Shown here: in pieces, positions 1-8,219 of the stretch
Position numbering within the stretch: position 1 is the stretch's first letter
How the letters are laid out: each line of letters begins with the position of its first letter
Origin: Enterobacter kobei
GTDB taxonomy: Bacteria > Pseudomonadota > Gammaproteobacteria > Enterobacterales > Enterobacteriaceae
DNA: 64,000 bases
Direction: 5' to 3'
NCBI RefSeq assembly: GCF_018323985.1
Contig: NZ_AP024590.1
Coordinates: forward strand, 3,720,001-3,784,000
The notes under the pieces: model-generated
The model's database searches: none
What the model saw: only the letters and a program-made list of their open reading frames with translations
Told to the model about the DNA's origin: nothing
Translations under genes and position numbers: made by a program

Positions 1-523
1 GGCGGGCTTCGGCGCTGCGCATGCGGAAAATATCCAGCACCATACGGCCAACATTGCCACCAAGCTGCACCGTCGGCCCTTCGCGCCCCAGTACCATGCC
101 CGCGCCGAGCGTACCCAAACCGCCGATGAATTTGACGGGCAATACGCGCCACCAGCGTACCGGGCGTAACTCCTCCAGCGCGCCTTCGATTTCCGGTATA
201 CCCGAGCCGCCCGCTTCCGGCGCAAAGCGTCGCACCAGAAAATAACCAACCATTGCCAGCAGCGCCGAGAGTACAAAGGCCAGAGGCCATACCAGCCAGG
301 CGCGATCCGCTACCTGCGCCAGCGTGCCAATGCGCATGTTTGACACCCCGTTTACTGCTTTCTCGAACGCCACGCCAACCAGACCCGCAAGGGTGCCGAC
401 CAGCGCCGCCATTAGCAGGATCGCGAGCGGCGTTTTGTCCCGCTGCAACAGACGGCGGATCAGATCCCCGCGTCGTAAACGCACCAGTTGCTGTGTCCGG
501 AATGAAGGTTTTTCTGCTTTCAT
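1..523 (-). CDS. clcA: H(+)/Cl(-) exchange transporter ClcA (partial, N-terminal part)
   Basis: Only the first about 174 codons are present; the gene runs off the left edge. ClcA is an inner-membrane 2 Cl(-):1 H(+) antiporter that helps enteric bacteria survive extreme acid. The translated minus strand shows the chloride-channel signatures GSGIPE and GREGP. The glutamate of GREGP falls at residue 148, the same number as the gating glutamate of E. coli ClcA. A charged cytoplasmic N-terminus rich in Arg comes before the first hydrophobic segment. The ATG at 521-523 is chosen because it gives the family N-terminus. The gene is divergent from hemL, as in E. coli. Confidence 0.95.
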   Translation of the reverse strand, partial: MKAEKPSFRTQQLVRLRRGDLIRRLLQRDKTPLAILLMAALVGTLAGLVGVAFEKAVNGVSNMRIGTLAQVADRAWLVWPLAFVLSALLAMVGYFLVRRFAPEAGGSGIPEIEGALEELRPVRWWRVLPVKFIGGLGTLGAGMVLGREGPTVQLGGNVGRMVLDIFRMRSAEAR

Positions 524-701
524 AATGGTTTAATCAATTCGTCACACAAATGAGTTTGCCTATTTTACCCATGCGTAGCGCCAGAGTGGCAATAAAAATG
601 CCCGGAAAAGTGCCCTTTCCATCGGGCGAAACTTTTATAACCTTTGGCGAATACTTTAGAATGGCCCATAAATCCTTTTTCCACGAACCAGGAACTCACC
701 C

Positions 702-1982
702 ATGAGTAAGTCTCAAGACCTCTATAGCGCCGCCCGTAAACTTATCCCCGGCGGCGTAAACTCGCCGGTACGCGCGTTTACCGGCGTCGGCGGCACGCCG
801 CTGTTTATTGAGCGTGCGGATGGTGCTTACCTGTACGACGCCGATGGCAAAGCCTATGTGGATTATGTCGGCTCCTGGGGACCGATGGTGCTGGGGCATA
901 ACCACCCGGCGATCCGCAACGCGGTCATTGAGGCCGCGGAGCGTGGCCTGAGCTTCGGCGCGCCGACCGAAATGGAAGTAAAAATGGCAGCGCTGGTCAC
1001 CGAACTGGTGCCGACCATGGACATGGTGCGCATGGTGAACTCCGGTACCGAAGCCACCATGAGCGCGATCCGTCTGGCGCGTGGCTTCACCGGCCGCGAC
1101 AAAATCATCAAATTCGAAGGCTGCTACCACGGTCACGCCGACTGCCTGCTGGTGAAAGCCGGCTCCGGCGCGCTGACCCTGGGCCAGCCGAATTCACCAG
1201 GCGTACCGGCAGATTTTGCGAAGCATACCCTGACCTGCACCTATAACGATCTGGCGTCCGTCCGTGAAGCGTTCGAAGAGTTCCCGCAGGAGATCGCCTG
1301 CATCATCGTCGAACCGGTGGCGGGCAATATGAACTGCATTCCGCCGCAGCCAGATTTCCTGCCCGGCCTGCGCGCGCTGTGCGATGAATTTGGCGCGCTG
1401 CTGATTATTGACGAAGTCATGACCGGCTTCCGCGTGGCGCTGGCGGGCGCGCAGTCTTACTACGATGTGGTACCGGATCTGACCTGTCTGGGCAAAATTA
1501 TCGGTGGCGGTATGCCGGTGGGTGCCTTTGGCGGTCGTCGTGATGTGATGGATGCGCTGGCCCCGACCGGCCCGGTTTATCAGGCGGGTACGCTGTCCGG
1601 CAACCCAATTGCCATGGCGGCAGGCTATGCCTGTTTAACGGAAGTCGCGCAGCCAGGCGTGCACGAAACCCTGACCGATCTGACCACCCGTCTGGCGAAT
1701 GGTCTGCTGGATGCGGCGCAGGAAACAGGCGTGCCGCTGGTCGTGAACCACGTCGGCGGCATGTTCGGTATTTTCTTCACCGACGCAGCCGAAGTGACCT
1801 GCTATCAGGATGTGCTGAAATGCGACGTGGAGCGCTTTAAGCGTTTCTTCCATCTGATGCTGGAAGAAGGCATCTACCTGGCACCGTCGGCGTTCGAAGC
1901 GGGCTTTATGTCAGTGGCGCACAGCGAAGAAGATATTAATAAGACGATTGACGCGGCGCGTAAGGTGTTTGCGCAGCTGTAA
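702..1982 (+). CDS. hemL: Glutamate-1-semialdehyde 2,1-aminomutase
   Basis: This cytoplasmic PLP enzyme converts glutamate-1-semialdehyde to 5-aminolevulinate, the committed C5-pathway precursor of heme and other tetrapyrroles. The 426-residue product has the full family length. The PLP lysine sits in CLGKIIGGG at residue 265, the E. coli number. The NSGTEA phosphate-binding loop (about 121) and the IIDEVMTGFR strand (about 239-248) with the PLP-contacting Asp are present. An AGGA Shine-Dalgarno precedes the ATG. It is a single gene, divergent from clcA and convergent with fhuB, from which it is separated by a BIME. Confidence 0.98.
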   Translation: MSKSQDLYSAARKLIPGGVNSPVRAFTGVGGTPLFIERADGAYLYDADGKAYVDYVGSWGPMVLGHNHPAIRNAVIEAAERGLSFGAPTEMEVKMAALVTELVPTMDMVRMVNSGTEATMSAIRLARGFTGRDKIIKFEGCYHGHADCLLVKAGSGALTLGQPNSPGVPADFAKHTLTCTYNDLASVREAFEEFPQEIACIIVEPVAGNMNCIPPQPDFLPGLRALCDEFGALLIIDEVMTGFRVALAGAQSYYDVVPDLTCLGKIIGGGMPVGAFGGRRDVMDALAPTGPVYQAGTLSGNPIAMAAGYACLTEVAQPGVHETLTDLTTRLANGLLDAAQETGVPLVVNHVGGMFGIFFTDAAEVTCYQDVLKCDVERFKRFFHLMLEEGIYLAPSAFEAGFMSVAHSEEDINKTIDAARKVFAQL

Positions 1983-1995
1983 TGGTTGTTATTGT

Positions 1996-2107
1996 GCCCG
2001 GCGGCGCAAGCTTGCCGGGCCTACAGAATCGCAGGTCGGGTAAGCGAAGCGCCACCCGACATACCACCGTTTGACCTGTAGGTCGGGTAAGCGAAGCGCC
2101 ACCCGAC
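1996..2107. repeat. BIME (three REP-like palindromes) between hemL and fhuB
   Basis: One REP unit (GCCCGGCGGCGCAAGCTTGC and following bases) is followed by two near-identical 28-29 base palindromic units that begin AGGTCGGGTAAGCGAAGCGC, at about 2033 and 2080. They lie between two convergent genes. Such elements form stable hairpins, protect 3' ends of mRNA and can stop transcription in both directions. Confidence 0.9.
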
Positions 2108-2112
2108 ATTTC

Positions 2113-4095
2113 TCACCGGCTTTGCTTTCGCAGCAAATAGATAAAGTACGGCGCGCCGATAAAGGTCGACAGCAGCCCGGCCGGGATCTGGTACGGGAAC
2201 ATGATCATCCTTCCACACCAGTCCGCGAACACCAGCAGTAATCCCCCCGTTAAGGCAGACATCACCATATGCGGCATCGTGCGGCGGAACCCCATCATGC
2301 GTGCGATATGCGGTGCCATCAGACCAACAAAACTCAGCGGGCCGATGGTCATGGTCGCGGCAGCGGTCAGACAGGATGCCAGCAACAACAGTCCTACGCG
2401 AGACGGCGTGAGCGCCACACCCACCGCACGGGCCGTTTCACCGCCGAGCGGCAAAATGGTCAACAAGCGACGGCACAGCGGCGTGAGGGCCAGCAGCACG
2501 ACAGTGGCGGCCATCGCCCACTTCACCTGTTGCATCGTCGCGTTATAGGTGGAACCTGAGATCCACGTCAGGATCTGCGCCATTCGCGGATCGCCGCTCG
2601 CCTGTAACATCATCAACAGCATCGTGAAAGCGGTGCTGAGCGCCATGCCCGCCAGCAGCATCCGGTGCGGCGAGAATCCCCCGCGCCCGGCGGCCAGCAT
2701 AATGATCATTAGCGTCATTGCCGCCCCCAGACTGCCCGCGGGTAACAACCAACCAAAGGCGTTACCTGGCACAAAGAACAGCATCACCACCACACCGAAG
2801 GCCGCCCCGGAGCTGATGCCCAGCACTTCGGGGCTGGCCATCGGATTACCGGTCAGGCGCTGGATAATACAGCCCGCCACCGCCAGCATCACGCCCGCCG
2901 TCAGCGCTGCCAGAATACGCGGCGCGCGCCACTGCATCAGTTCATTGAGCAGCGAGCCGCTCGCCCAGTGCCAGCCCTGCGCATCGCGCCCCAGCGACAA
3001 TGCCGCCGTCATGCCGAGCAGCAGCACGATGACGCCAGCCAGCGCAAACCAGCTCACATGCTGGCGCTCAGTAGCCACGCGATCGCCCCCGTCCATCGAC
3101 GGCGCACTCATGCTCTTAAGACGCGGCAGCAACCACAGCAGCAGCGGTGCCCCCACCAGCGCCGTCACCGATCCGGTGGAGACTTCCATCCACACGCGCA
3201 TCAGCCAGAGCACCACCTGATCGGAGAGCCAGAGGATCAGCGCGCCAATCAGCGGTGCAAGCAGCAGCCGCGACAGCAGACGCCGTGCGCCGAGCATTTT
3301 CGCCAGCAGCGGCGCGAACAGGCCAATAAAACCGATGATGCCGACCGCGTTGACCAGCAGCGCACTGAGCACAATCGCCAGCATCAGCGCGCCAAGTCTG
3401 GCGAGCGACAGCGCAAGGCCCAGGTTACGCGCCACGCCATCATCCAGCCCCATCAGCGTCAGCGGCCGTAACAGCAACAGCGTCAGCAGCACGCCGCCCA
3501 GCAGTTGCGGCCACAGGCGCTGCACCACACTCCAGTCGGTCTGCGTCAGTGTACCGGTGCTCCACAGGAACATACTTTGCAGTTGATCGTGGTGAAACAG
3601 TACCAGCAGCTGATTGATTGCCCCGCAATACAGGCTGACCACCAGCCCCGCGAGGATCAGCGTCACCGGCGAGAGGCGTTTGCCCCAGGCGACGCCAAAC
3701 ACCAGCGCGCCGACCACGCAGGCCCCGGCCAGCGCGGCAAACTGTGTGGTCATCACGCCCGGCATTGCCCATAGCGTGGTGAGGGTGATCCCCAGCTGCG
3801 CGCCGGTAGCGACGCCGAGCGTTGTCGGCTCCGCCAGCGGATTGCGCAGCACCTGCTGGAACAGCACGCCCACCAGCCCCAGCCCTGCCCCCACCAGCAG
3901 CGAGATCGCCAGCCGTGGCAGCAGGCTGTAATGGAACAGCATCTGCTCAATCGAATGAATGTCCGGCTGCCAGAACCCCTGCTGCCACTGCGCACGGGGC
4001 AACCCGACGTTGAGGTTATTCCACGTCAGCCCAAGGGCGACGATAAACAGCACCCCAAGCAGCGCCGCCGGGAAAGGTGCGATACGACGGCTCAT
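2113..4095 (-). CDS. fhuB: Fe(3+)-hydroxamate ABC transporter permease FhuB
   Basis: Inner-membrane permease for ferrichrome and other hydroxamate siderophores. The 660-residue protein is the fused double-length form: two homologous FecCD-type halves of about 10 membrane helices each. Each half has a coupling-type Gly-rich segment before its last helices (GIIGFIGLFAPLLAK in the first, GPLSFVGLMAPHIAR in the second), where the FhuC ATPase should dock. The start overlaps the fhuD stop (ATGA, 4092-4095), so the two are probably translationally coupled. It is the last gene of fhuACDB. Confidence 0.98.
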   Translation of the reverse strand: MSRRIAPFPAALLGVLFIVALGLTWNNLNVGLPRAQWQQGFWQPDIHSIEQMLFHYSLLPRLAISLLVGAGLGLVGVLFQQVLRNPLAEPTTLGVATGAQLGITLTTLWAMPGVMTTQFAALAGACVVGALVFGVAWGKRLSPVTLILAGLVVSLYCGAINQLLVLFHHDQLQSMFLWSTGTLTQTDWSVVQRLWPQLLGGVLLTLLLLRPLTLMGLDDGVARNLGLALSLARLGALMLAIVLSALLVNAVGIIGFIGLFAPLLAKMLGARRLLSRLLLAPLIGALILWLSDQVVLWLMRVWMEVSTGSVTALVGAPLLLWLLPRLKSMSAPSMDGGDRVATERQHVSWFALAGVIVLLLGMTAALSLGRDAQGWHWASGSLLNELMQWRAPRILAALTAGVMLAVAGCIIQRLTGNPMASPEVLGISSGAAFGVVVMLFFVPGNAFGWLLPAGSLGAAMTLMIIMLAAGRGGFSPHRMLLAGMALSTAFTMLLMMLQASGDPRMAQILTWISGSTYNATMQQVKWAMAATVVLLALTPLCRRLLTILPLGGETARAVGVALTPSRVGLLLLASCLTAAATMTIGPLSFVGLMAPHIARMMGFRRTMPHMVMSALTGGLLLVFADWCGRMIMFPYQIPAGLLSTFIGAPYFIYLLRKQSR

Positions 4096-4982
4096 GCCTG
4101 GCCTCCCATCACCTTATCCAGCACGCGCACAAAATGCATCGCCGACAGCGTGGCACCGTAGAACCACACCGCGGGCGCGCGGTAAAAACGCCCGGCGCGC
4201 ACGAAGGGCATCGCCTGCCACAGCGGGGTCGCCATCAGGGTCTGCATCTCCCTCTCGTTACCGTGATCAAAACAGAGCACATCCACGTCTTTAAATTCGC
4301 CAAGCCGGTCAATACCGACCGCCGTACTGCCCCAGAAGGTGGTTTCCCCGTGCCAGGCGTTGGGAATGCCGATGGCGTCGAGCGGCTCCTGGAACAGGCA
4401 GTTCGGACAGAACACCAGCATATGACGCGCATCCAGCAGCGTGACCATCAGCAATGGCCTGCCGCGCCGCGCCGCAAAGCGTGGTTTCATGGTGTCGATA
4501 AAGGCGTCGAACTCCGCGAGATGCGTCCGCGCGGCAGGTTCCCGGCCAATCAACTGCGCCATTTCCTGGAGCGACTGACGCGCCATGGTGAGCGGTTTTT
4601 TGCCGTCGCTGAAGGTAAAACCGCGGCCCGGCGCAATGCGTGCCAGCACATCTGCTGACGGGCCATAGCCAGCAGACCAGACCATATATGACGGTTTCAT
4701 CTGGGTGAGCAGTTCGAGATTTGGCTCGGTGCGCAGGCCAATGTCGATCACCGAGTCGGGCAGCGCCGGTTCGTTGACCCACAGGTTGTAGTTAGGTATA
4801 TCAGCCACGCCATAAGGCGTGATGCCGAGCGCCAGCAGCAGTTCCACCGGCAGCCACTCAAGGGCGACAATACGGTGCGGATCCACCGCTGCCGCACGGG
4901 CGCTGCCCATTTTCAGTAGCAGCGGCGACAGGGCCATGGCCGTCAGCAGGCGGCGACGGCTAAACAGGTTTACGTCAGTCAT
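4092..4982 (-). CDS. fhuD: Fe(3+)-hydroxamate periplasmic binding protein FhuD
   Basis: Periplasmic receptor that takes ferric hydroxamates from the outer-membrane FhuA step to FhuBC. The 296-residue product starts with a twin-arginine-like signal (SRRRLLTAMALSPLLL) ending near ARAAAV. A class III binding-protein fold follows, with the conserved DIGLRTEPNLELL and MVWSAGYGPS segments. The start codon overlaps the fhuC stop by one base (TGATG) and the stop overlaps the fhuB start. Length and sequence match E. coli FhuD throughout. Confidence 0.98.
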   Translation of the reverse strand: MTDVNLFSRRRLLTAMALSPLLLKMGSARAAAVDPHRIVALEWLPVELLLALGITPYGVADIPNYNLWVNEPALPDSVIDIGLRTEPNLELLTQMKPSYMVWSAGYGPSADVLARIAPGRGFTFSDGKKPLTMARQSLQEMAQLIGREPAARTHLAEFDAFIDTMKPRFAARRGRPLLMVTLLDARHMLVFCPNCLFQEPLDAIGIPNAWHGETTFWGSTAVGIDRLGEFKDVDVLCFDHGNEREMQTLMATPLWQAMPFVRAGRFYRAPAVWFYGATLSAMHFVRVLDKVMGGQA

Positions 4983-5779
4983 CAGAGAACAAAGCTCACC
5001 GGTGCAGCCCCTGTCGGGTGAGGCAGAATGCCCATCGGGATCCCGTAGATTTTTTCCAGCGTCTCAGCGCGCATTAACGATTCCGGCGTGCCTTCGGCGA
5101 TCTTCTCCCCACCGCGCAACGCCACCAGAAAATCGCAGTAACGCGCTGCCATATTAATATCATGCAGCACGGCGATCACCGTCAGGCCGCGCTGCTGGCT
5201 GAGGCGATGCACCAGCGCCAGCACATCCACCTGATGGGCGATGTCGAGCGCCGAGGTCGGCTCGTCGAGCAACAGGCAACGGCTGTCCTGCGCCACCAGC
5301 ATGGCGATCCACGCCCGCTGACGCTCGCCGCCAGAGAGGCTGTCCACCAGCCGCTGCGCCAGCGGTTTGAGTCCCACCAGCGCAATGGCCTCATCAACTT
5401 TTTCCCGGTCGGCGACGCCAAAACGTCCCAGCGCGCCATGCCAGGGGTAACGCCCAATCGCCACCAGTTCGCGCACCGTCATCCCCTCCGCCTGCGGCAG
5501 TTGCTGCGGCAGATAGGCCACCTTGCGCGCAAAGGCTTTGCTGCTCCAGCTTGCCAGCGGTTGCCCGTCCAGCAGTATATCGCCGTCTGACGGCGGCTGG
5601 TGGCGGCCAAGCATTTTCAGCAGGGTGGATTTACCGGAGCCGTTATGACCGATAAGCCCGGTCACTTTGCCCACCGGGAAGGTTAACGCCAGCGGATGCA
5701 GCAGCGTGCGGCCAGGCACCCGGAAGGCGACATCGGTAAGACGAAACGTGGTATCGGGATGGGAGTTGTTTTCCTGCAT
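4982..5779 (-). CDS. fhuC: Fe(3+)-hydroxamate ABC transporter ATPase FhuC
   Basis: Cytoplasmic ATPase subunit that powers FhuB. The 265-residue protein has a complete nucleotide-binding domain: Walker A GHNGSGKST (about residues 43-51), a Q-loop in YLPQQ, the signature LSGGERQR, Walker B CLLLDEPTSALD and the switch His in VLHDIN. It is the second gene of fhuACDB, 47 bases after fhuA. A terminator-like hairpin sits in that gap, so fhuC is probably expressed at a lower level than the receptor gene. Confidence 0.98.
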   Translation of the reverse strand: MQENNSHPDTTFRLTDVAFRVPGRTLLHPLALTFPVGKVTGLIGHNGSGKSTLLKMLGRHQPPSDGDILLDGQPLASWSSKAFARKVAYLPQQLPQAEGMTVRELVAIGRYPWHGALGRFGVADREKVDEAIALVGLKPLAQRLVDSLSGGERQRAWIAMLVAQDSRCLLLDEPTSALDIAHQVDVLALVHRLSQQRGLTVIAVLHDINMAARYCDFLVALRGGEKIAEGTPESLMRAETLEKIYGIPMGILPHPTGAAPVSFVL

Positions 5780-5792
5780 AGCGCCAACTTAT

Positions 5793-5817
5793 AAAAAGGG
5801 CACGACAAGCCGTGCCC
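5793..5817 (-). terminator. Terminator-like hairpin between fhuA and fhuC
   Basis: Read on the minus strand, GGGCACG and CGTGCCC form a perfect 7-bp stem with a GCTTGT loop, followed at once by TTTTTAT. It lies 9 bases past the fhuA stop and before fhuC. It looks like a partial intrinsic terminator that lowers transport-gene expression relative to the receptor. Confidence 0.75.
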
Positions 5818-5826
5818 AAAAGAAGA

Positions 5827-8019
5827 TTAGAAGCGGAAGGTTGCGGTACCGACAATCTGACGTTCCGCGCCCCAGTAACAGGCATGATCGCGGTAGCAAC
5901 TGGAGACGTATTCACGGTCAAACAGGTTATTGACGTTAACGCCAATGGACGAGCCTGGCAGGCCAAAGCGCGCCAGATCGTATTTCACCATCGCGTCTGC
6001 CACCGTGTAGCTCGCTACGTTAAAGGTCTGATTGGTCTTCGGACCGCTGCCGTAGAAACTGGAGGTGTTGCCAACATAACGGGCACCTGCGCCAAGAGTC
6101 AGGCCGCTGAGTGCCGTTTCATGGAAGGTGTAGTCAGCCCACAGCGAAGCCATATTGCGTGGAATTTCCGCCGGACGTTTACCTTCATACAGGGTGTCGT
6201 GGGTGTATTCCGCATCGGTAAAACTGTAGGACGCCGTGATATCGATATTTTGCGTCGCCGCGGCTTTCGCTTCTAACTCGAAACCACGGGAGCGGATCTC
6301 GCCGCCCTGTACGCTGAAGGCCGTATTTGCCGGATCCGCTGTCAGGTTTTTGTCCTTCGTCAGCTGATAAACGGCGGCGGTCACCGTCACCGGCAGATCT
6401 TTCGGCACGTATTTCACGCCCGCTTCATACTGCTTACCGCGGGACGGATCGAACGGCTTCCCGCCCAGCGTTGAACCGGAAATCGGCTCGAAGGATTCGC
6501 TGTAGCTGATGTAAGGCGCAATGCCGTTATCAAAGACATAGTTCAGGCCACCGCGCCAGGTGAACTGCTCATCGTTAATTTCAGCCAGCGAGCTGGAAGA
6601 GCGGGTAAAAGTAGAGGTCTTCGCAAAGTCGTAGCGACCGCCTAAGGTGAGGATCCACTTGTTCCATTCCGCCTGATCCTGCACATACAGGCCCGTCTGT
6701 TCCTGACGGTTGATCACCGCATACGGGAAGTTGATATTGACGTTGGCATTGCCGTACTGCGGGTTGGTCATGCTGATCGGATTGGCGGTGCCATAATCCG
6801 CATCAATATCGTTACGCATACGCAGGTAATCAACACCGGTCAGCAGGGTGTGATCAACCGCGCCGGTGGCGAAATCAGACTGCAACTGCGTATCCACAGT
6901 AAAGGAGTTCAGATCTTCATCGGAGCGCACAAAGGCGCGGTTAATTTGCGCCGGTGCCTGATAGCCGTTGCCGTAGGTCGAGGTGTAAAGCGTATGAACA
7001 CGGGTATAACGCAGGTTCTGACGCACCGTGAAGGTATCGTCAAAGCCATGCGCGAAACTGTAGCCAATCAACTGCTGACGACGAGACAGGCGGTTATCTT
7101 TCTCGCCTTCGTTGAAGTCGGTCGGCAGCTTGTGCGCCTTACCAGCGGCATCGTAATACGGCACCACCGTCCCTTCACGCGGCAGCCAGCCATAATAGCC
7201 TGCATCCGGATCGCTCTGGAAATTGCTCAGTAAGGTGAAATCGGTTTTGTCATCCGGACGCCAGCTAAAGGCCGGCGCAATGGCATAGCGCGTGGATTTG
7301 ATATTCTCCTGCTGCGCATTCTGGCTACGCCCCAGACCGGTTAAACGGTAAGAGAACTCGCCGTTGTCATCAATGGCGTCGCTGAAATCAAAGCCCGTCT
7401 GCCACAGATTGTGGGTACCCATTTTGAACTGTACTTCTTTGAGCGGTTCTGTCGTCGGGCGCTTGGTCACCATGCTGACGACGCCGCCCGGATGGCTCTT
7501 GCCATACAGCACGGAAACCGGGCCGCGCAGCAATTCCACGCGCTCAAGGAAATAGGGATCGATGGACGCTTCAGAGTAGTTATCGCCCTGCAGCTTCATG
7601 CCGTCGAGATACTGATTGGTGTTAACCGTCGTTGAGGTGGTGAAACCACGAATAGACACCACATCAAAGGTGGTGGAGCTGCCGCGCGTGGCGAACACGC
7701 CCGGCGTATAGCTCAGCGCGTCTTTCACCGTGCCCGGTTGTTTAAGATCCATCTCTTCACGCGTTACCACCGAAATCGACTGCGGCGTCTTTTCTATCGG
7801 CGTATCGGTTTTGGTGGCAGTTGCTGTGTGTTTGGCAGCAATTGTCGCCGCCGGGCCCCACGCGCTTTCTTGCGGTGCGGCGGACGTGGTAACGGTGATT
7901 GTGTCTTCTTGAGGTGCTGCATGCGCATAACAAGACATACCGCCGATGGCGGTAGCGACCACGACTGCGATCTTACGCAGTGAAGAATTGATCGGCAGAG
8001 CCGTTTCAGGACGCGCCAT
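5827..8019 (-). CDS. fhuA: TonB-dependent ferrichrome outer-membrane receptor FhuA
   Basis: The 730-residue outer-membrane receptor imports ferrichrome and related hydroxamates using TonB-ExbBD energy. A signal peptide ends near residue 34 (YAHA). The TonB box DTITVT follows at about 39-44, then the plug domain (about 60-190, with TPQSISVV and ERVELLRGPVSVLYG). The 22-strand barrel ends in an aromatic residue (ATFRF). The barrel is close to E. coli FhuA except in extracellular loops. The loop-4 region lacks the two cysteines that form a disulfide in E. coli and is shorter, which bears on phage and colicin M sensitivity. A Fur box lies upstream. Confidence 0.97.
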   Translation of the reverse strand: MARPETALPINSSLRKIAVVVATAIGGMSCYAHAAPQEDTITVTTSAAPQESAWGPAATIAAKHTATATKTDTPIEKTPQSISVVTREEMDLKQPGTVKDALSYTPGVFATRGSSTTFDVVSIRGFTTSTTVNTNQYLDGMKLQGDNYSEASIDPYFLERVELLRGPVSVLYGKSHPGGVVSMVTKRPTTEPLKEVQFKMGTHNLWQTGFDFSDAIDDNGEFSYRLTGLGRSQNAQQENIKSTRYAIAPAFSWRPDDKTDFTLLSNFQSDPDAGYYGWLPREGTVVPYYDAAGKAHKLPTDFNEGEKDNRLSRRQQLIGYSFAHGFDDTFTVRQNLRYTRVHTLYTSTYGNGYQAPAQINRAFVRSDEDLNSFTVDTQLQSDFATGAVDHTLLTGVDYLRMRNDIDADYGTANPISMTNPQYGNANVNINFPYAVINRQEQTGLYVQDQAEWNKWILTLGGRYDFAKTSTFTRSSSSLAEINDEQFTWRGGLNYVFDNGIAPYISYSESFEPISGSTLGGKPFDPSRGKQYEAGVKYVPKDLPVTVTAAVYQLTKDKNLTADPANTAFSVQGGEIRSRGFELEAKAAATQNIDITASYSFTDAEYTHDTLYEGKRPAEIPRNMASLWADYTFHETALSGLTLGAGARYVGNTSSFYGSGPKTNQTFNVASYTVADAMVKYDLARFGLPGSSIGVNVNNLFDREYVSSCYRDHACYWGAERQIVGTATFRF

Positions 8020-8046
8020 TGTGTGTCTCTCTGGAATGTGATGAAT

Positions 8047-8075
8047 GATAACGTAAACGATAATTATTATTATGA
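8047..8075 (-). promoter_or_regulatory. Fur box upstream of fhuA
   Basis: The stretch reads GATAACGTAAACGATAAT and then ATTATTAT on the plus strand, giving overlapping GATAAT-type hexamers in both orientations 28-56 bases before the fhuA ATG. It resembles the Fur-regulated region described for E. coli fhuA in both position and sequence. Iron-replete repression of fhuACDB is the expected outcome. Confidence 0.85.
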
Positions 8076-8170
8076 CCGCAGCATATTATGCGAGCACCCG
8101 GCTTGAAAGCAAGGGCTATGCGGCCCTACGAGAATTAAGGGTTTAAGAAATAGTCAGATGATCAGAAAGG

Positions 8171-8208
8171 GTAAAAAAGATGTGCACGAATGTTTACTCA
8201 CCCGTGCA
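8171..8208 (-). terminator. Possible terminator after the fimbrial adhesin gene
   Basis: On the minus strand TGCACG and CGTGCA form a 6-bp stem with a 14-base loop, followed after CATC by TTTTTT. It lies just past the adhesin stop codon and upstream of the fhuA Fur box, so it would separate the fimbrial operon from fhuA. The short stem and long loop make this tentative. Confidence 0.45.
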
Positions 8209-8219
8209 ATGTTCACATT

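Noticed and set aside
600..627. Stem-loop GCCCG...CGGGC in the clcA-hemL gap
   Set aside because: Only five outer base pairs plus an imperfect inner stem, no T tract and no obvious regulatory role; too weak to call a terminator or riboswitch.
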